Origin: Planctomycetota bacterium
GTDB taxonomy: Bacteria; Planctomycetota; Planctomycetia; Gemmatales; Gemmataceae
Direction of reading: 5' to 3'
NCBI GenBank assembly: GCA_018970845.1
Contig: JAGWVO010000038.1
Location: forward strand, 1 to 15,742
Length of the DNA: 15,742 bases
The notes under the pieces: generated by a model
Told to the model about the DNA's origin: nothing
Databases searched by the model: none
Seen by the model: only the letters and a program-made list of their open reading frames with translations
Shown: positions 1-6,985 of the stretch, one piece after another
How the letters are laid out: each line of letters starts with the position of its first letter
Position numbering within the stretch: the stretch's first letter is position 1
Program-made: the position numbers and the translations under genes

Positions 1-687
1 GACAACCACCTCCTGGCGATCGACAAGCCCGCCGGAATGCCATCATCGCCACCGGCCACCGGCATGACCGCCGCCGATTGGGCCAAGTCCTTCCTCAAGA
101 CAAGGCATTCCAAGCCGGGAAATGTTTACCTCGGGGTCGTCCACCGCATCGATCGGCCCACCACCGGGGTCCTGCTTTTCGCCCGCACGGGAAAGGCCGC
201 TTCCCGCATCGCCGACTGCTGGCGGCTGGGCCGGGCCGCGAAGACCTACCTCGCCCTGGTGACGGGTGAACCGCCCGGGGATGCCGGCGATCTTGCCGAT
301 TACCTTGTCACGGAGGGCGCCGTCGGCGGCGGCGTGAGGAGAACCCGGGTGGTGACGCAGGAACATCCCGAGGCCAGGCACGCCTTGCTCGGCTACCGCG
401 TGCTTGGCCGTCACAAGGGCCATTCCCTGTTGGAGGTGAACCCGAAGACGGGTCGGACCCATCAGATTCGTGTTCAGCTGGCTTCCCGGGGCTGGCCGAT
501 CGCCGGTGATGAGAGGTATGGCGAGGCGAGGCAGTCGCCCTGGGCCGATGGGGCCATCGCCCTCCATGCCCGTTCGCTGCAACTGCCGCATCCCACCCGG
601 CCCGAACAGGTGTTGATTCGGGCGCCGCTGCCTCGCGAATGGCGCGAATGGGCCGGAAGCCTGGCGGATGTTGGAGAAACGGCATGA
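1..687 (+). CDS. RluA-family RNA pseudouridine synthase, 5'-truncated by window edge
   Basis: This enzyme isomerises specific uridines in rRNA or tRNA to pseudouridine. The frame is open from base 1, so the first in-window ATG (37) is not the real start; 228 residues are visible. The first residues, DNHLLAIDKPAGMP, are the opening strand of the RluA catalytic domain. HRIDRPTTG follows, with the probable catalytic Asp at visible residue 51 (codon 151-153), then the late family motif KTGRTHQIRVQL and the GDERYG block. The catalytic domain is therefore essentially complete. Whether an S4 RNA-binding domain precedes it, as in RluC/RluD, cannot be seen, so the target uridine is not assigned. Its TGA overlaps the ATG of the next gene (ATGA, 684-687), implying translational coupling with the D-glutamate cyclase-like pair. 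The family call is secure; the subfamily is not. Confidence 0.93.
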   Translation, partial: DNHLLAIDKPAGMPSSPPATGMTAADWAKSFLKTRHSKPGNVYLGVVHRIDRPTTGVLLFARTGKAASRIADCWRLGRAAKTYLALVTGEPPGDAGDLADYLVTEGAVGGGVRRTRVVTQEHPEARHALLGYRVLGRHKGHSLLEVNPKTGRTHQIRVQLASRGWPIAGDERYGEARQSPWADGAIALHARSLQLPHPTRPEQVLIRAPLPREWREWAGSLADVGETA

Positions 688-1661
688 CGACGGGTGCCGC
701 GCTCGAGGGGATCATCGGGGTGGATGCCGGCGGCCGGGGCCTGGCCCGGCATGCCGACAACCTGCTGACCCGTTCGAGGGGAAATTTGGAGGCCGCCGCC
801 GTCATGCTTGCCTCGGCCGGCCCGGTTCGGCCGCTGATCGTGACGGGTTTTCCGATCCTGTCGGCCGACCCTCCGGGCACGGGTGAAACGGACGGTCCGC
901 CGGGCGCCCTGGCGCTGGCCCGTGCCGCCGTCGCCGCGGGCGGCAGGGCCGTGCTGGCCGCCGAGGGGACTTCCGCCCGGGCCCTGTCCGTCGCGGTTGA
1001 TCATTTGCGTCTCAAGGGATCCGTCGAGGTGGTCGACCTGGCCGGGCTTCCCCACGGCGACCTTCCCGCGGCGATGGCTCGGCGCGCCGGGGCTTTCACC
1101 CACCTGATCGCCGTCGAGCGCGTCGGCCCGACCCACACCGAGGCCACCTTCCGGCAATGGGCCGGGGACGCGGCCGCGGCCTTGCTGCCGGAATACCTCG
1201 AGGCGGCGCCCGAACCTGTCCGCGACAGGTGCCTGTCCATGCGGGGCCTGGATGTGAGCGCCCATGTCAGGCCGGCGCACCTGCTGTTCGAGGGCGCCGC
1301 CATCCCCACGATCGGCATCGGCGACGGGGGGAACGAGATAGGCATGGGAGCCATCGGCTGGGATGTGATCCACCGGAACATTCCCCATGGCGGCAGGATC
1401 GCCTGCCGGGTGCCGGCGCGGCATGTCATCGTCGCGGGTGTCAGCAACTGGGGCGCCTGGGCCTTGGCGGGATTGTGGCGCAAGCTTTCGGGGGCCTCTC
1501 CCTTGCCGGGCGCCGCGGAGGAACTGGCCCTGCTGGAACTCATGGGACGCGAAGGCCCGCTGGTTGATGGCGTCACCGGCAGGCGGCTGGCGACCGTGGA
1601 CGGCCTGGCCTGGTACCACCATGCCCGGGTGCATGGGCAGATCATGGAGGCGTTGCGATGA
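684..1661 (+). CDS. DUF4392 protein (D-glutamate cyclase C-terminal-type domain)
   Basis: This 325-residue protein resembles the C-terminal domain of mammalian DGLUCY, the mitochondrial enzyme that cyclises D-glutamate to 5-oxo-D-proline. The diagnostic glycine-rich block GIGDGGNEIGMG lies at residues 211-222. VTGFPI (53-58), the E-T-D-G-P-P-G-A stretch (68-75) and MRGLDV (186-191) also fit the family. An in-frame ATG exists at 639, but the ATG at 684 is preferred: it has GGAG at 673-676 with 7-nt spacing and forms a 4-bp ATGA overlap with the upstream synthase. Its own TGA overlaps the next start in the same way. No signal peptide or membrane segment is evident, so it is probably cytosolic. 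The family assignment comes from motif recognition. Enzymatic activity of this half on its own is inference; in animals it is fused to the domain encoded by the next gene. Confidence 0.88.
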   Translation: MTTGAALEGIIGVDAGGRGLARHADNLLTRSRGNLEAAAVMLASAGPVRPLIVTGFPILSADPPGTGETDGPPGALALARAAVAAGGRAVLAAEGTSARALSVAVDHLRLKGSVEVVDLAGLPHGDLPAAMARRAGAFTHLIAVERVGPTHTEATFRQWAGDAAAALLPEYLEAAPEPVRDRCLSMRGLDVSAHVRPAHLLFEGAAIPTIGIGDGGNEIGMGAIGWDVIHRNIPHGGRIACRVPARHVIVAGVSNWGAWALAGLWRKLSGASPLPGAAEELALLELMGREGPLVDGVTGRRLATVDGLAWYHHARVHGQIMEALR

Positions 1662-2434
1662 GCGTGCCCAAGACCGGGATGCAACTGAGGGCGATGGCCC
1701 GCGCCGGAACCTGGACAGGCCCCACCGCCGGGGTGGCTCCCGGTCATGCCCAGGCCAACCTCGTGATCCTGCCGCGCGCGTTCGCCTTCGATTTTTTCCT
1801 GTTCTGTTTGCGAAACCCCAAGCCTTGTCCGGTCCTGGATGTCACCGACCCCGGCAATCCCGAACCTTCACGCGTGGCGCCCGGAGCCGACCTTCGCCGC
1901 GACCTGCCCCTGTACCGAGTGCACCGGCCGGGCCTTCCCCCTTTCGAAACAGCCGACATCACCGCCCTGTGGAAGTCGGATTCCGTGGCTTTCCTGCTGG
2001 GATGCAGCTTCACCTTCGACCACGCGCTCGCCGCGGCGGGCATTGTTCCCCGGCACATGGAGGAGGGCCGGAATGTGCCGATGTACCGGACTTCCGTCCA
2101 GACGACGCCGGCCGGGCCTTTCCGCGGCCCGCTCGTGGTGTCGATGCGGCCGATGACGCCACCGGACGCGGAAACCGCAAGGGCGCTCTCGGCCCGGTTC
2201 CCCCGCAGCCACGGCGCCCCCGTGCACCTGGGCGATCCGGGGACCATCGGCATCCGCGACATCGGCCGGCCTGATTACGGCGATCCCGTCACGATCCGCC
2301 CCGGGGAGATTCCGGTGTTCTGGGCCTGCGGGGTCACACCCCAGGCGGTGATCGCTGACGCCGGCATTGATCCCGTCATCACCCACGCGCCAGGGCACAT
2401 GTTCGTGACCGACCTGATCGACATGCCGGAATGA
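1658..2434 (+). CDS. DUF1445 / YcsI-type D-glutamate cyclase-like (putative hydro-lyase) protein
   Basis: This 258-residue protein is full length for the DUF1445 family, which includes Bacillus YcsI and the N-terminal half of mammalian DGLUCY. Family blocks appear in order: TWTGPTAGVAPGHAQANLVILP (residues 19-40, described by its GPTAG and QANLVILP cores), LLGCSFTFD (113-121), NVPMYRT (139-145), AGPFRGPLVVSMRP (152-165), FWACGVTPQ (221-229) and HAPGHM (243-248). GGAGG at 1646-1650 lies 7 nt before the ATG, and a 4-bp ATGA overlap couples it to the DUF4392 gene. The expected role is conversion of D-glutamate to 5-oxo-D-proline, possibly to clear or recycle D-Glu from peptidoglycan. That role is transferred from DGLUCY; older databases call the family putative hydro-lyase. 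No 5-oxoprolinase genes are visible nearby. Confidence 0.92.
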   Translation: MSVPKTGMQLRAMARAGTWTGPTAGVAPGHAQANLVILPRAFAFDFFLFCLRNPKPCPVLDVTDPGNPEPSRVAPGADLRRDLPLYRVHRPGLPPFETADITALWKSDSVAFLLGCSFTFDHALAAAGIVPRHMEEGRNVPMYRTSVQTTPAGPFRGPLVVSMRPMTPPDAETARALSARFPRSHGAPVHLGDPGTIGIRDIGRPDYGDPVTIRPGEIPVFWACGVTPQAVIADAGIDPVITHAPGHMFVTDLIDMPE

Positions 2435-2484
2435 CGGGGCATCCTCGGCGCGACTGAAGGGAACCATGGCGGGGAGGAACGGGC

Positions 2485-3513
2485 GTGGACCATTTGGAAA
2501 ACGAGGAGGAACTTGAGGAACTTCTGAGCCGTCCCACGCCCGCGGCGGTGGAGGCCCTCGGAAGGCTGAGCGGTGACATCCTCGTCCTGGGGGCGGGCGG
2601 CAAGATGGGACCGACCCTGGCGCGGATGCTCAGGCGCGCCTGCGACGCCCGTGGCCAGTCGCGACGCCGGGTGGTCGCGGCGTCACGGTGGTCGTCGTTG
2701 GCGGCGGCCCAATCGCTTGCGCGCCACGGCGTCGAGACCATCCGGTGCGACCTCACCAGCCGCGAGTCGGTCGCCGCGCTTCCCGATTTTCCCAACATCA
2801 TCTACATGGCTGGGCAGAAATTCGGCACCTCAGGCGCTCCCGAACTCACCTGGGTAATGAACACGCTTGTGCCGGCCATCGTCGCCGAGCGGTTTGCCCG
2901 CTCGCGGTTCGTCGTCTTCTCCACCGGTTGCGTCTACCCCCTTTCGCCCGTCTCGGGATACGGGTCGCGCGAGGAGGATGCGCTGGTTCCCTTGGGGGAA
3001 TACGCGAATTCCTGCGTGGGGCGGGAGCGCGTGTTCAGCCACTTCACCATGAAAAATGGCGCCAAGGCGCTCATGTTCCGCCTCAGTTACGCCATCGACA
3101 TGCGCTACGGCGTGCTTTCGGATGTCGCCCGCAAGGTGTTCCGGGGCGAACCGGTCGATGTGACGATGGGCAAGGCGAATGTCATCTGGCAAGGGGACGC
3201 GAACGCCCGCGCGATCCAGTGCCTTGAACGGGCGGGCGATCCTCCCGTGATTCTCAATGTGACCGGGCTCGAAGCCGTCGGCATAAGGGAGCTGGCCCGG
3301 CAGTTCGCCCGCCTGTTCGGCCGTGAGGCGATCATCCGGGGAGTCGAGTCCGACACCGCCTGGCTGATTGACGCCAGCCGCTCATACGATTGGTTCGGCC
3401 CGCCGGCGGTTTCCATCGACGAGATGGTCGAGGCGACGGCGAAGTGGGTGGCGGCGGGTGGCTCCGATTTGGGCAAGCCGACCCATTTTGAAGTTCGCGA
3501 CGGCCAATATTGA
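2485..3513 (+). CDS. NAD(P)-dependent epimerase/dehydratase-like protein (extended SDR)
   Basis: This 342-residue protein has a Rossmann nucleotide-binding motif GAGGKMG at residues 36-42 after an acidic N-terminal helix. FSTGCVYP follows at 145-152, where extended SDRs carry their Ser/Thr before the active-site Tyr. The Tyr appears to be Y173 in EYANSCVGRER, but the usual YxxxK lysine position is Cys177 (codon tgc, 3013-3015). The start is GTG at 2485, supported by GGAGG at 2473-2477 with 7-nt spacing; the ATG at 2466 is out of frame. It lies 50 bp after the D-glutamate cyclase-like gene and probably belongs to the same transcription unit. The substrate is unknown; homologues are usually annotated as sugar-nucleotide-type epimerases. 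The fold is confident, but the reaction is not, because the catalytic lysine is absent by eye. Confidence 0.85.
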   Translation: MDHLENEEELEELLSRPTPAAVEALGRLSGDILVLGAGGKMGPTLARMLRRACDARGQSRRRVVAASRWSSLAAAQSLARHGVETIRCDLTSRESVAALPDFPNIIYMAGQKFGTSGAPELTWVMNTLVPAIVAERFARSRFVVFSTGCVYPLSPVSGYGSREEDALVPLGEYANSCVGRERVFSHFTMKNGAKALMFRLSYAIDMRYGVLSDVARKVFRGEPVDVTMGKANVIWQGDANARAIQCLERAGDPPVILNVTGLEAVGIRELARQFARLFGREAIIRGVESDTAWLIDASRSYDWFGPPAVSIDEMVEATAKWVAAGGSDLGKPTHFEVRDGQY

Positions 3514-3540
3514 AATTCCAAGCCGACATTTCGATCCGGT

Positions 3541-5091
3541 TCAGGGGCGCTCGACAAGAACCATTTCCACCGACAGCGACGGCGACTTGTCGGGACGGGG
3601 CGACGGATAGTTCCAATGGCGGAAGCCGGTCTCCGTCCATGCCGGGTCGATCGCCCTCAGAGCCTCCAGCGGGGAAGGCCCCTTCGGCATCGGGTTTCCC
3701 TTCTGATGGAACACCCACAGGCGCTTGGCGCTCGCGGCGTTTTCCGGCAGGCTGTTTCCCCATGTGGCGCGGGCGCTGGAGGTTCGCCACCTCCAGGTGA
3801 ACACGGCTTCCAGGGCGTCGGGCACATGGCGGATGACCACGGTGTCACGCCCAGCCGCGTCGGTGGCGTCATCCATGACCGATCGCATCCAGACAAACAC
3901 GGGATCCCTGTAGGGATAGAGCCAATCCTTGGCCAATCCGCCGATCCCCAAGGCTGCCAGCGCCGTGGCGACGGCCACGGGAACCAACCGCCAGCGCGGA
4001 CAGCCAAGCGCCATGGCCCTGTCGGCCCCGAGGCCGGCCAGCAGGCAAATCGACGGTGCCAAGACCTGGCATAGCCTTCCGGAGGATCCGAACGGGTAGC
4101 GGTGCATGATGGCGGCGACCAGGTTAAGCGCGATCGGCAACATCAGGAGCGAGGCGAGCGACCACCTGCGGGCCCGAACGAGCGTGGCGGCGCCGATGAG
4201 GAAGGCCAGCGTTGTCAGCGTGCTCCCGCCGTTGGCCGCCCCCACCGGAAACGCCATCATCTGACCCGTGATCGCGCCGAGGAACCAAGGCAACCAGCCG
4301 ATGATTCCCTTGGGTGGAAAGCCCAGACCCCAGTAAATCTCCATCCCCTGCCGCGTGGTGACGCCATCCGCTCCCGTGGGTGATTCCAACTGGTTGTGGC
4401 CCACCTGGAGGCTGGCCATTGAACCGGCCAGCGTGAATGCGGCCAAAAGGGCGAAGGCGAACCGCGCGCGCGTGGTTCCCGGCAACGCGACGATGGCGAT
4501 CGCCGCCACGGCCGCCCCCGCGACGAACATGGCCGGAAACGATGAAAGGATGGCCACCGGCGCCGCGACGGCCGTGACGGCGATCCACCGCGCCGGCGCC
4601 GGGTCGGCGATGGCCCGCGTCGCGGGCGCCAGGATCAGCATCGCGGCAAGGAGGTCGAACGAGTAAGGCTTGATGAGCGTGCTCATCGACGCGGGCCAGA
4701 TGGCCACGGCCATCAGGCCGGTCGCGAGCGCCGCGGCCCGCCCCGGCGCCAGCGACCAGGCCCAGCAACCATGAAGGACCAGGGCCGCGCATCCGGCCAG
4801 CAGGGGTGCCAGCCTTAATGAAAGCGTGGAAGGGCCGAGGAGTTCAAACGCGGCCTTTTCGCTCCATAGCCACAGTGGCGGCGCCACCTGGCAATGGTCG
4901 AGCCCGTGAAGCAGGCCAAGATAGTCGCGCCCGGGCAGGTTCAGGGCCACCATCGCCTCGTCGCCCCAGATGGGGAAATCGAGAAGGTAGCGTCCGACCC
5001 GCCAGCACAGGCCGATGGCCAGAAACGCCCAGGCCGCGGCCAGCCAGCGACCGGTCGCATCACTTGATGTGGCGGTGGAATCGGCGGTCAA
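3541..5091 (-). CDS. Multi-membrane GT-C glycosyltransferase (GT39/PMT-like)
   Basis: This 516-residue integral membrane protein has many hydrophobic helices. It belongs to the PMT/RgtA-D-like GT-C superfamily that transfers sugars from polyprenyl-phosphate donors on the outer face of the cytoplasmic membrane. After the first helix (about residues 17-33) comes FPIWGDEAM with an acidic pair D44-E45, the position of the catalytic Asp in GT-C enzymes. QVAPPLWLW (68-76) and a conserved-looking MHRYPFGSSGR segment follow. The start appears to be TTG at 5091: an in-frame stop lies two codons upstream, the next Met falls after the acidic motif, and GGGAG lies about 10 nt upstream. It converges on the SDR gene with a 27-bp gap and diverges from the pyrophosphohydrolase gene. 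Acceptor and donor cannot be deduced. Confidence 0.83.
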   Translation of the reverse strand: MTADSTATSSDATGRWLAAAWAFLAIGLCWRVGRYLLDFPIWGDEAMVALNLPGRDYLGLLHGLDHCQVAPPLWLWSEKAAFELLGPSTLSLRLAPLLAGCAALVLHGCWAWSLAPGRAAALATGLMAVAIWPASMSTLIKPYSFDLLAAMLILAPATRAIADPAPARWIAVTAVAAPVAILSSFPAMFVAGAAVAAIAIVALPGTTRARFAFALLAAFTLAGSMASLQVGHNQLESPTGADGVTTRQGMEIYWGLGFPPKGIIGWLPWFLGAITGQMMAFPVGAANGGSTLTTLAFLIGAATLVRARRWSLASLLMLPIALNLVAAIMHRYPFGSSGRLCQVLAPSICLLAGLGADRAMALGCPRWRLVPVAVATALAALGIGGLAKDWLYPYRDPVFVWMRSVMDDATDAAGRDTVVIRHVPDALEAVFTWRWRTSSARATWGNSLPENAASAKRLWVFHQKGNPMPKGPSPLEALRAIDPAWTETGFRHWNYPSPRPDKSPSLSVEMVLVERP

Positions 5092-5122
5092 GCGTCACGG
5101 ACTCCCATGGATCACTGGTGTT

Positions 5123-5151
5123 GAGATACCCGGTCGGGCCGGCTTCGACAA
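5123..5151 (-). promoter_or_regulatory. Possible sigma70-like promoter for the GT-C glycosyltransferase
   Basis: Read on the minus strand, TTGTCG (5146-5151) and TATCTC (5123-5128) are separated by exactly 17 nt and point at the glycosyltransferase start at 5091. The -35 matches the consensus at 4 of 6 positions and the -10 at only 3 of 6, so this is weak and partly a chance-level call. It lies back to back with the stronger plus-strand promoter. Confidence 0.25.
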
Positions 5152-5168
5152 ATTGTGAAGGCCTTGGG

Positions 5169-5197
5169 TTGACACCATGAAAGGGTCTGGCTATCAG
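5169..5197 (+). promoter_or_regulatory. Sigma70-like promoter upstream of the pyrophosphohydrolase gene
   Basis: A perfect -35 TTGACA (5169-5174) is followed after 17 nt by TATCAG (5192-5197, 4 of 6 to TATAAT). The predicted transcript start near 5204 would give a leader of about 33 nt before the ATG at 5237. It sits in the 145-bp divergent intergenic region, where a promoter is expected. It is the best promoter match I found in the window, and may drive the pyrophosphohydrolase and rimI. Confidence 0.5.
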
Positions 5198-5236
5198 CCC
5201 GCCCGGATGAATCGAGGCGCGTGAGGTTGTTGCCTG

Positions 5237-5617
5237 ATGGCGGAAGACTGGTCCGATTCCGAGACCACGGTGGCCCAATTGCGGGCGGCGTGGGAGCGGT
5301 TCGTCGACGAGCGGGACTGGCGCCAGTTTCACTGGCCCAAGAACCTGGCCATGGCGGTGGCGGCCGAAAGCGGGGAACTGCTGGAACCGTTCCTTTGGAC
5401 GAGCGGCCAGGAAAGCCTCGACATCCTGAGCCAGCCGCGCAAGCGCGAGGCGGTGGAGGACGAGGTGGCGGATGTGGCCGGGGCCCTGCTGGCGTTCTGC
5501 AACGCCGCGGGAATCGACCTTTGCCGGGCCATCGCCCGCAAAATGGCCAAGAACGCCCTGAAATATCCTGTTGAACTCATCAGGGGAAGGCACAGTCTCG
5601 AGCGGGAGGGGAACTAG
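5237..5617 (+). CDS. MazG-like nucleotide pyrophosphohydrolase (DCTPP1/dCTPase type)
   Basis: This 126-residue single-domain all-alpha NTP pyrophosphatase hydrolyses (d)NTPs to monophosphate and PPi, probably housecleaning non-canonical or excess nucleotides in the cytosol. The N-terminal block FHWPKNLAMAV (residues 31-41) is typical of the DCTPP1/RS21-C6 branch. Metal-binding acids are visible as E44 and E47 in AAESGELLE and as E76 and D79 in DEVADV. The family lysine/tyrosine block NALKYP (106-111) follows. The length matches the family. The start ATG is preceded by GAGG with about 10-nt spacing. Upstream is a TTGACA promoter; downstream, 196 bp separate it from rimI. Substrate preference (dCTP versus others) is not determinable from sequence. 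Confidence 0.9.
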   Translation: MAEDWSDSETTVAQLRAAWERFVDERDWRQFHWPKNLAMAVAAESGELLEPFLWTSGQESLDILSQPRKREAVEDEVADVAGALLAFCNAAGIDLCRAIARKMAKNALKYPVELIRGRHSLEREGN

Positions 5618-5733
5618 GGCCGGGGCAACCCGCGAGGGGGAGCCGTGGCCATGTGGGAACCAGTTGGCTGGATCGCGGCGGGTGGACGGCGTTCTTCCGG
5701 GGGGGAGACAAGCGCCGTGCCATCAGACGCGAC

Positions 5734-5752
5734 CCCGGGGCATCGCCCCGGG
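5734..5752 (+). promoter_or_regulatory. GC-rich stem-loop in the leader of rimI
   Basis: CCCGGGGC (5734-5741) and GCCCCGGG (5745-5752) form a perfect 8-bp stem closed by an ATC triloop. It lies 117 bp after the pyrophosphohydrolase stop and 61 bp before the rimI start. No T-run follows (next bases ACAAG), so it is not a canonical intrinsic terminator. It could be a processing or stability element, or attenuate readthrough. The 196-bp region around it shows no credible gene. Confidence 0.4.
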
Positions 5753-5813
5753 ACAAGGGGGAATCGCGCCGGCCGGGCCAACCGGCAAGGGCGCCAGACC
5801 GGGGAGTGCGAGG

Positions 5814-6329
5814 ATGGAAGGTCATCGTTTGGCCATCGCGGCGGGCACGGAAGCCACGCGGGCGCATGTCCGTTGGATGATCCGGCGCGACATGCCGGAA
5901 GTCATGCGCATCGAGAAGGCCTGCTTCGATCATCCATGGACGGAGGAGGACTTCCTCCGATGCCTCAAGCAGCGAAACTGCATCGGAATGGTCGCGGAAC
6001 TGGGCGACACCATCGCCGGGTTCATGATCTACGAACTGCACAAGAACCGCCTGCACATCATCGACTTCGCCGTGCATCCCGACTACCACCGGCAGGGGAT
6101 CGGCAGGCAGATGGTGGCCAAGCTGCTGGCCAAGCTGTCGTGCCACCGCCGCACCAAGGTGACCCTGGAGATCCGCGAGAGCAACCTCAAGGCGCAGCTT
6201 TTCTTCCGCAAGCAGGGCTTCGTGGCCACGCGGGTGCTGCGGTCGTACTTCGAGGACAGCGGCGAGGACGCCTACTTCCTCCAATACACCCTGGAGGCCG
6301 AGGAGCGCGATGAGCGCATGGCGGCCTGA
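5814..6329 (+). CDS. rimI: GNAT N-acetyltransferase, RimI (ribosomal protein S18-alanine acetyltransferase) type
   Basis: This 171-residue GNAT enzyme is predicted to acetylate a protein N-terminus from acetyl-CoA. IEKACFDHPWTEEDF (residues 33-47) is the RimI substrate-side block. The acetyl-CoA motif VHPDYHRQGIGRQM spans 87-100, with the pyrophosphate-binding RQGIGR at 93-98. The C-terminal FFRKQGF and SYFEDSGEDAYFLQY blocks match RimI's GF...YY...DA region. The frame is open upstream to 5571, but the ATG at 5814 is chosen: GGGAG at 5802-5806 lies 7 nt before it, and upstream codons give unfamily-like Arg/Gly/Pro-rich sequence. A shorter start at Met22 (5877) is possible. Strict RimI substrate specificity is inferred; a related N-acetyltransferase role is the alternative. 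Confidence 0.88.
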   Translation: MEGHRLAIAAGTEATRAHVRWMIRRDMPEVMRIEKACFDHPWTEEDFLRCLKQRNCIGMVAELGDTIAGFMIYELHKNRLHIIDFAVHPDYHRQGIGRQMVAKLLAKLSCHRRTKVTLEIRESNLKAQLFFRKQGFVATRVLRSYFEDSGEDAYFLQYTLEAEERDERMAA

Positions 6330-6445
6330 AATCTCGTCAAAATCGTTAAAATCGGCAATATCAGGCCTTCCGGCGCGATCCTGACGACTTGCGCGACCGG
6401 GATATCGGCTCTAGCGTGGAGGATACAACACGCTGGAGCGACACC

Positions 6446-6985
6446 ATGAAATTTGCACCCCTGATGTTTTCCGTGCCTGTCCTGATGGCTTGCGCGACGC
6501 TGGCGCCCTCGCAGTCAAGCGATGTCAAGCAGCCTTCCACCGATGCCGCCAAGCTCGACGCCCTGGCTGAACAGGTCAAGAGGCTGGCCGACTCGATCAA
6601 GTCGGCCGACTGGGAGCTGAGGATCAAGAAACTGGAAAGCGAAATCCAGAACCTCAAGGACGCCAATGTGAGGATGGAGACCCTCATCAAGTCCGATGAA
6701 ACCCGCCGCTCGTACTATCAGGCGCCCGTCACGGCGGCCAAGCCGATCACCCCGATGCCTTCGGGCACGCTCAAGCTCGTCAACGCCACGGCATACCTCG
6801 GTACCGTCACGATCAACGGCATGGACTACACCGTGTTTCCGTCCCAGACCGTTCTCATTCCCGGCATGCCCACCGGGGAATTCCGGTACGAGGCCAAGGT
6901 CGCGGGCTTCGGCCTGCTCCAACCCGCCGTCTCCCGGTCGCTTTCGCCTTCCGAGACATTCACCATCACCCTGTATCCCCGCTGA
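6446..6985 (+). CDS. Putative lipoprotein with coiled coil and C-terminal beta domain
   Basis: This 179-residue protein of unknown function has an N-terminal lipoprotein signal: Lys2, a hydrophobic core, and lipobox LMAC with the lipidated Cys at residue 16. A mature chain anchored in a membrane is therefore predicted. A heptad-like, charged helix spans about residues 34-84 (LDALAEQVKRLADSI onward), consistent with a coiled coil. After a Pro-rich linker (93-106) comes a likely all-beta domain at 107-178, with GTLKLVNATAYLGTVTING and a second strand-rich half, loosely reminiscent of PEGA-like or small cell-surface domains. The ATG at 6446 is chosen over the open frame from 6389: GGAG at 6435-6438 lies 7 nt upstream and the signal peptide begins there. 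Its TGA overlaps the cmk ATG by one base (TGATG), so the two are probably cotranslated. I do not recognise a named family. Confidence 0.8.
   Translation: MKFAPLMFSVPVLMACATLAPSQSSDVKQPSTDAAKLDALAEQVKRLADSIKSADWELRIKKLESEIQNLKDANVRMETLIKSDETRRSYYQAPVTAAKPITPMPSGTLKLVNATAYLGTVTINGMDYTVFPSQTVLIPGMPTGEFRYEAKVAGFGLLQPAVSRSLSPSETFTITLYPR

Noticed and set aside
5571..5813. N-terminal extension of RimI
   Set aside because: The extension reads as Arg/Gly/Pro-rich sequence unlike the family and contains the GC hairpin; a good ribosome site precedes the ATG at 5814.
6389..6445. Possible promoter TTGCGC-N17-TAGCGT before the lipoprotein gene
   Set aside because: The -10 matches only 3 of 6 bases and no other support exists; too weak to list as a feature.
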